From contig JBIOUF010000269.1 in NCBI GenBank assembly GCA_044866695.1, positions 1 to 17,620 of the forward strand: a DNA stretch of 17,620 bases, given 5' to 3'. The first letter of the stretch is position 1, and each line of letters opens with the position of its first letter. Below the pieces are notes generated by a model. It was not told where the DNA came from, searched no databases, and saw only the letters and a program-made list of their open reading frames with translations. This stretch comes from JBIOUF01 sp044866695 (lineage in GTDB: Bacteria; Actinomycetota; Actinomycetes; Propionibacteriales; Nocardioidaceae). This document shows positions 13,581-17,620 of this stretch, in pieces. Made by a program: the position numbers and the translations under genes.

Positions 13581-16124
13581 CTACTCGGTGTAGATCGCCC
13601 GGAGCACGTCGAGCCTGGCCGCGCGTCTGGCCGGGAAGACCGCGGCCAGCACGCCCAGGGCACCCGCGGCCAGGACGAACGCGGTCAGGCCCAGCCAGGG
13701 GATCGCCAGGTCGGTGAGGCCGTCGTCGCGCAGCGCGCGGACCAGCCCGAGCCCGAAGGCCAGGCCGAGCGTCACGCCCAGCAGGGCTCCGAAGACGCCG
13801 ACGACCACCGCCTCGAGCCGGATCATCGTGCGCAGCTGGCCCCGGGCCAGGCCGACCGCGCGGAGCAGGCCGATCTCCCGGGTGCGCTCGATCACCGAGA
13901 GGCTCAGCGTGTTGATCACGCCCAGGGTGGCGATCACCACGGACAGGCCGAGCAGGCCGTAGATGAAGTAGAGGAACTGGTTGATCTGCTCCTTCTGCTC
14001 CGCGGCGTAGCCCTCCGGGTCCTTGACCGTGACGGTCGGCAGGTCGGCGGTGACCTGCTCGATCCCGTCTCGCACGGCGTCGGTGTCGGCGCCGGGGTCC
14101 TTGGTGACGAACACGGTGGAGTCCAGCGGCGTCAGCCCGCCCTTGCGCAGGGTGTCGAAGGTGACCAGCCACGCCCCGGGCACGGCCGGGCTGTTGTCGA
14201 ACGTCGCGACCACGGTGAGCGGCACGTCGCCGGCCTGGAAGTCCATCGTGACCCGGTCCCCGACCTTCAGACCCTGCTGCTCCGCGGTCTGGGCGTTGAC
14301 CGCGACGGTGCCCGGGCCGAGGTCGGCAAGCGAGCCGGACCGCATCGGCACGGCGAGAGCGAGCCCCAGCGCCCGGGGGTCCACCGCGGCCACGAACGCG
14401 CCCTCGCCGCCGACCTCGGGGAACGCGGTGCGCACCTCCGCGACGCCGGCCACGCCGTCGACCTCGCGGATCTGGCGAGCCACGTCGGTCGAGAACGGCT
14501 GGCCCACGACGTTGGAGACGATGAACTGGGAGGTCACCGACTCGTCCACGGCGGCATCGGTGCTGGCCGAGGCCGACGCGCCCAGCACCGCGACCAGGGT
14601 GACCAGGGTCAGGCCGACCATGAGCGCGCTGGCCGTGGCCGACATCCGGCGCGGGTTGCGCAGCGAGTTCTCGGTGGCCAGGACGCCGACGGTGCCGAAG
14701 ACCCGGCGGTAGAGCACCCCGAACGCGTGGATGACCGGCCGTCCCACCAGGGCACTGACCAAGGTGACGCCGACCAGCACGAGCAGCATGCCGACGCCGA
14801 GCAGGCTCAGCGCTCCAGTGCCCTCGGTGTTGAAGCCGAGCACGACGCATGCCACTCCGAGAGCCGCGAGCAGCACGCCGGCCACGACGCGGCGGCGCAG
14901 TGCCGTCTCCGGCAGCGCGACGTCGTCGCGCAGCGCGGCGACCGGGGCCACCCTGGCCGCTCTGCGCGCAGGAAGCACGGCGGCCAGCACGGTGACCAGC
15001 ACGCCGACGACGTACGACGCGACCACGGTGGTCGGGGTCACCACGAACTGGGCGGCGCCGAGGTCGAGCCCGAAGGAGCCGAACAGCGCCTTGAGACCGA
15101 GCGCGAGCAGGTAGCCGACCCCGATCCCGACCGTCGACCCGATCACGCCCACGGCCGCCGCCTCGAGCACCACCGAGCCCATCACCTGGCGGCGGGAGGC
15201 GCCCATCGCCCTCAGCAGCGCCAGCTCACGGGTGCGCTGGGCGACCAGGATCGAGAAGGTGTTGATGATCATGAAGATCCCGACCACGAGCGCGACGCCG
15301 GCGAAGACCAGCAGGAAGGTCTGGATGAACCCGAGCACCTCGTCCAGCGAGTCCTGCTGCTTCTCGGCCAGCGCGTCACCGGTGCTGACCGTGACGCCGG
15401 GAGGCAGCAGCGGCCGGACCGCGTCGGCCAGCTGCTTCTGGGAGACCCCGTCGGCGGCGTTCAGCGACACGGTCATGTAGCCGTCCCTGCCCCCGAAGAA
15501 CCGGTCCTGCATGAACTCGGTGTCGAACACGGTGATCGTCGCGCCGGCGACCCCGCCGCCGCCGAAGTCGACGATCCCGGTCACGTCGGCGGTCATCTGC
15601 GGCGGAGTGCCCGGGGTGACCAGGCGTACCTCGTCGCCCACGCCGATCCCGGCCCGGTCCGCGGTCTTGCGCTCCAGGGCGACCTCGTCGGGACCGTCGG
15701 GGAGCTCGCCCTCGGCCAGCGACAGCACCGGCCGCCCGGTGATCGCCGTCGCGTCGGTGGGGTTGAAGGCGAGGCCGGGCGGACCGTTGCCACCCACCAC
15801 CTTGCCGTCGTCCCCGATGACGAACACGGTCTGCAGGGACAGCCCGGGGTGCGCCGACGCGACCTCCGGCAGCCTCTCGAGGCGCTCGGCCACCGAGGCC
15901 GGCATCAGGCGGGCGTCCTGCAGCGAGTTGAAGTCGTTGGCGCCCTCGAAGAAGACCTCACCGTCGGCGATGGAGCCCTCGATGATGTCGTCGAAGGTGC
16001 CGCCCATCGCGTTGGTGAACACCAACGACCCCGACACGAACGCCACCCCGAGCACGATCGCGAACGCCGAGAGCAGCAGTCGCACCTTGCGTGCCACGAG
16101 GTTGCGCCAGGTGACCTTGAGCAT
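13581..16124 (-). CDS. ABC transporter permease, MacB/FtsX type with two FtsX domains
   Basis: An 847-residue permease. Transmembrane segment 1 (about 15-40, LLLSAFAIVLGVAFVSG) is followed by a large extracytoplasmic MacB-PCD-like domain (about 45-260) and a first FtsX core (about 265-395, FIQTFLLVFAGVALVVGIF, then RTRELALLRAMGASRRQV and VLPARRAARVAPVAALR). A linker pair of helices (about 412-460), another helix (about 500-518) and a second external domain (about 525-720) lead to a second FtsX core (about 725-845, with ERTREIGLLRAVGLARGQL and VFPARRAARLDVLRAIY). The internal duplication is typical of actinobacterial ABC3 permeases. The family moves lipoproteins, lipids, peptides or drugs, or passes force across the membrane; no substrate is predictable. 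It starts 12 bases after the ATPase stop, in one operon. Confidence 0.94.
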   Translation of the reverse strand: MLKVTWRNLVARKVRLLLSAFAIVLGVAFVSGSLVFTNAMGGTFDDIIEGSIADGEVFFEGANDFNSLQDARLMPASVAERLERLPEVASAHPGLSLQTVFVIGDDGKVVGGNGPPGLAFNPTDATAITGRPVLSLAEGELPDGPDEVALERKTADRAGIGVGDEVRLVTPGTPPQMTADVTGIVDFGGGGVAGATITVFDTEFMQDRFFGGRDGYMTVSLNAADGVSQKQLADAVRPLLPPGVTVSTGDALAEKQQDSLDEVLGFIQTFLLVFAGVALVVGIFMIINTFSILVAQRTRELALLRAMGASRRQVMGSVVLEAAAVGVIGSTVGIGVGYLLALGLKALFGSFGLDLGAAQFVVTPTTVVASYVVGVLVTVLAAVLPARRAARVAPVAALRDDVALPETALRRRVVAGVLLAALGVACVVLGFNTEGTGALSLLGVGMLLVLVGVTLVSALVGRPVIHAFGVLYRRVFGTVGVLATENSLRNPRRMSATASALMVGLTLVTLVAVLGASASASTDAAVDESVTSQFIVSNVVGQPFSTDVARQIREVDGVAGVAEVRTAFPEVGGEGAFVAAVDPRALGLALAVPMRSGSLADLGPGTVAVNAQTAEQQGLKVGDRVTMDFQAGDVPLTVVATFDNSPAVPGAWLVTFDTLRKGGLTPLDSTVFVTKDPGADTDAVRDGIEQVTADLPTVTVKDPEGYAAEQKEQINQFLYFIYGLLGLSVVIATLGVINTLSLSVIERTREIGLLRAVGLARGQLRTMIRLEAVVVGVFGALLGVTLGLAFGLGLVRALRDDGLTDLAIPWLGLTAFVLAAGALGVLAAVFPARRAARLDVLRAIYTE

Positions 16125-16136
16125 GACCCGGCCCGC

Positions 16137-16910
16137 CTACTCCGCGGCGGCGAGCCGGTCGAGGGCCTGCGCGTCGAGACCGGTCATCCGCTCCAGGACC
16201 ACCTCGCGGGTGGGGCTGCGGATCTCGTCGACGATGCGACCGTCCGCGAGCAGGACGACGCGGTCGGTGAACGCGGCGGCCACCGGGTCGTGGGTGACCA
16301 TCACGACGGTCTGGCCGAACTCGTCGACCGAGCGGCGCAGCAGCGTCAGCATCTCGGCGCCCGAGCGGGAGTCGAGGTTCCCGGTCGGCTCGTCGGCGAA
16401 CACGATCGACGGGCGGCTGGCCAAAGCGCGGGCCACCGCGACGCGCTGCTGCTGCCCCCCGGAGAGCTCGTTGGGCCGGTGCGACAGCCGGTCCCGCAGC
16501 CCGACGGTGTCGATGACGGTCGGGTACCACTCCGGGTCGGGCCGGCGGCCGGCGATGGACAGCGGCAGCAGGATGTTCTCCTCCGCGGTGAGGGTCGGCA
16601 CCAGGTTGAACGACTGGAACACGAACCCGATCTGGTCGCGGCGCAGCCTGGTCAGCGCCTTGTCCTTGAGCGTGGACAGGTCGGTGTCGCCTACGAACAC
16701 CGACCCGCTGGTGGCGGTGTCCAGGCCGGCGCAGCAGTGCATCAGGGTGGACTTGCCCGACCCGGAGGGACCCATGACGGCGGTGAACTCCCCGGCGTAC
16801 AGGTCCAGGGTGACGCCGTCGAGCGCGCGCACCTCGGCCTGCCCCTCGCCGTAGATCTTGGTCAGGTCCTCGACGTGGGCGGCCACGCCGCGCTCGGTCT
16901 CGTCGGTCAC
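16137..16910 (-). CDS. ABC transporter ATPase, MacB/LolD type
   Basis: A 257-residue ATPase from GTG 16910. Walker A GPSGSGKST is at residues 47-55, the Q-loop Gln99 in FVFQSFNLVPTLTAEEN, signature LSGGQQQRVAVARAL from 149, Walker B IVFADEPTGNLDS with Asp173/Glu174, and switch His207 in VMVTHDP. The LTAEEN and NLDSRSG forms are typical of MacB/LolD-type exporters, matching the FtsX-type permease downstream. GTG codons at 16946 and 16967 are also in frame. I prefer 16910 because TACGTT lies exactly 6 nt upstream like other leaderless starts here, because 16967 falls in the terminator hairpin of the preceding gene, and because homologues begin about 10 residues before VEDLTKIYG. Confidence 0.93.
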   Translation of the reverse strand: MTDETERGVAAHVEDLTKIYGEGQAEVRALDGVTLDLYAGEFTAVMGPSGSGKSTLMHCCAGLDTATSGSVFVGDTDLSTLKDKALTRLRRDQIGFVFQSFNLVPTLTAEENILLPLSIAGRRPDPEWYPTVIDTVGLRDRLSHRPNELSGGQQQRVAVARALASRPSIVFADEPTGNLDSRSGAEMLTLLRRSVDEFGQTVVMVTHDPVAAAFTDRVVLLADGRIVDEIRSPTREVVLERMTGLDAQALDRLAAAE

Positions 16911-16916
16911 CGGCTC

Positions 16917-16922
16917 AACGTA
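16917..16922 (-). promoter_or_regulatory. Candidate -10 of the ABC exporter operon
   Basis: TACGTT on the minus strand, 6 nt before GTG 16910, matches TANNNT for a leaderless start. No convincing -35 was found at 16-18 bases. It supports the chosen start but is weak alone. Confidence 0.35.
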
Positions 16923-16966
16923 CGACGCCCCGCCGACCGGCGACACCGGGTTTCCACCGGAGCGCA

Positions 16967-16986
16967 CCCCGAGGTCCGCCTCGGGG
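16967..16986 (-). terminator. Terminator-like hairpin after the membrane protein gene
   Basis: CCCCGAGG and CCTCGGGG form a perfect 8-bp stem with a TCCG loop, starting 9 bases after the stop at 16996 on the minus strand. There is no U-tract. The position between two same-strand genes suggests it separates the membrane protein gene from the ABC operon. Confidence 0.6.
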
Positions 16987-16995
16987 ACGTCCGGG

Positions 16996-17523
16996 CTACC
17001 CCTCGAACGCCTCCGCGTAGGCGCGCGCGGTGGCCTGCGTCCACGGCGCGGAGAACCCGCACGGGATGACCACCCCGTCGGAGGCAGAGATCAGGTACTC
17101 CCCGCCTTCGGTGATCTCCAGCCCCTCGACCGTCGCGCGGGCCTGCCGGTCCCCGGTCACCAGCCGCACCGCGGCGGCGTCGCCGCCCCGGTACCAGTGC
17201 TCCACCTGCAGCACCGCCTCGCGGTCCAAGACGGCGACCGCCCGTCCCGCGAAGGCCTGCTCGGCGCCGCGCAGCACCTCCACGGAGAACGCCGCGCACC
17301 GCCCGGCGGGCGCGTCGGGGAGCACCAGGGTCAGCTCCGGGGTCGGCGCCGGGGCGGGGGCGGGGTCTCCGCTGCCGGCCGGCTCGGCCGCCCCGGTGCC
17401 GCCGGCGTCGCGACCCGACAGCAGCAGGCCCAGCACCGTCGCCGCGGAGAGGCCGACCAGCGCGACGACCACCACCAGCGCCACGACGCGCGTGCGAGCC
17501 GGCCGCGCGCCCGGGGTGCTCAT
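16996..17523 (-). CDS. Membrane-anchored hypothetical protein
   Basis: A 175-residue protein with a short positive N-terminus, one hydrophobic segment at about 12-36 (VVALVVVVALVGLSAATVLG), an Ala/Pro-rich linker (about 40-62) and an external domain of about 110 residues. That domain has two cysteines, Cys76 and Cys155 (CAAFSVEVLRGAEQAFAG and GGEYLISASDG, then CGFSAPW), which could form a disulfide. It resembles a recurrent actinobacterial family of small secreted proteins ending in CGFSGP-like motifs; no function is known to me. A TIMP/netrin-like beta-barrel is only a guess. ATG 17523 is chosen because TACCCT lies 6 nt upstream (17535-17530) and because the extended frame to 17619 crosses the divergent promoter region. 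It may be LexA-influenced because the SOS box lies 19 bases upstream. Confidence 0.75.
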   Translation of the reverse strand: MSTPGARPARTRVVALVVVVALVGLSAATVLGLLLSGRDAGGTGAAEPAGSGDPAPAPAPTPELTLVLPDAPAGRCAAFSVEVLRGAEQAFAGRAVAVLDREAVLQVEHWYRGGDAAAVRLVTGDRQARATVEGLEITEGGEYLISASDGVVIPCGFSAPWTQATARAYAEAFEG

Positions 17524-17541
17524 GGCGACAGGGTAGAGCAG

Positions 17542-17557
17542 TAGAACACGTGTTCGA
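17542..17557. promoter_or_regulatory. LexA-binding SOS box between divergent genes
   Basis: TAGAACACGTGTTCGA differs at one position from the mycobacterial-type SOS consensus TCGAACRNRTGTTCGA, and its core GAACACGTGTTC is a perfect 12-bp palindrome. It lies 21 bases before the ATG at 17579 and 18 bases before the ATG at 17523 on the other strand. It covers the -35 positions paired with the candidate -10 elements TAGGGT (17567-17572, plus) and TACCCT (17535-17530, minus). Confidence 0.8.
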
Positions 17558-17578
17558 CGGCCGGCGTAGGGTGGCGGC

Positions 17579-17620
17579 ATGGCGGTGGAGATCCAGGCCT
17601 CGCTGTTCGACGACCTCACC
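17579..17620 (+). CDS. Start of a gene, possibly AlkB-like DNA repair protein (partial)
   Basis: Fourteen codons, MAVEIQASLFDDLT, run off the right edge. TAGGGT lies 6 nt before the ATG, as at other leaderless starts here, and a LexA box overlaps the expected -35, so the gene should be DNA-damage inducible. The QASLFD beginning resembles actinobacterial AlkB-type 2-oxoglutarate/Fe(II) dioxygenases, which reverse DNA alkylation, but fourteen residues cannot establish this; another SOS repair gene is possible. Confidence 0.5.
   Translation, partial: MAVEIQASLFDDLT

Noticed and set aside
14727..17069. A very long plus-strand open frame antisense to the ABC transporter genes
   Set aside because: It is a GC-rich mirror frame with His/Asp/Arg repeats and no recognisable domain; the minus-strand permease and ATPase are unambiguous.

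Overview
The window is very GC-rich, densely packed and uses GTG starts freely. Together with a DUF222/HNH (13E12-type) protein, a WD40 protein with the actinobacterial AGRNLT-x-EEW tail, a PucR regulator and a mycobacterial-type LexA box, this points to a high-GC actinobacterium. Nocardioides or a relative is my guess; the genus cannot be settled from sequence reading alone. No rRNA, tRNA, CRISPR array or insertion sequence was seen.

Layout. (1) 1-3112, accessory-looking: the 3' end of a WD40-repeat gene broken by a frame change near 740, a convergent DUF222/HNH endonuclease-like gene, a less GC-rich gap with a perfect 14-bp palindrome, and one small unknown ORF. (2) 3126-3763: a vapBC toxin-antitoxin pair with a palindrome directly at the antitoxin start. 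(3) 3866-10672, the metabolic core: a minus-strand operon of aminotransferase, aldehyde dehydrogenase, class III CoA-transferase and glutaryl-CoA dehydrogenase, every junction a 4-base overlap, transcribed divergently from a PucR-family regulator. Together these encode a plausible complete route from 5-aminovalerate (or a similar omega-amino acid) through glutarate semialdehyde, glutarate and glutaryl-CoA to crotonyl-CoA. (4) 10676-13372: a C45-type Ntn-hydrolase/acyltransferase with an HTH-like C-terminal tail, whose promoter is covered by two 17-bp palindromes, then a MocA-like nucleotidyltransferase and a GntR/HutC-family regulator, all on the minus strand. (5) 13581-16910: a MacB/FtsX-type ABC exporter (permease plus ATPase). 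(6) 16996-17620: a membrane-anchored hypothetical protein and, divergently, the first 14 codons of a plus-strand gene, separated by a near-consensus LexA (SOS) box. The start MAVEIQASLFDD suggests an AlkB-like repair protein, but only weakly.

Several starts (vapB, pucR, the ABC ATPase, the 17523 gene and the 17579 gene) have a TANNNT-like hexamer 6-7 nt upstream of the start codon, as expected for leaderless transcripts. The most interesting items are the coupled glutarate operon with its PucR partner, the double operator in front of the C45-HTH fusion, and the SOS box at the right edge. No radically new system is demonstrated; the C45-HTH gene with its paired operators is the least explained unit.
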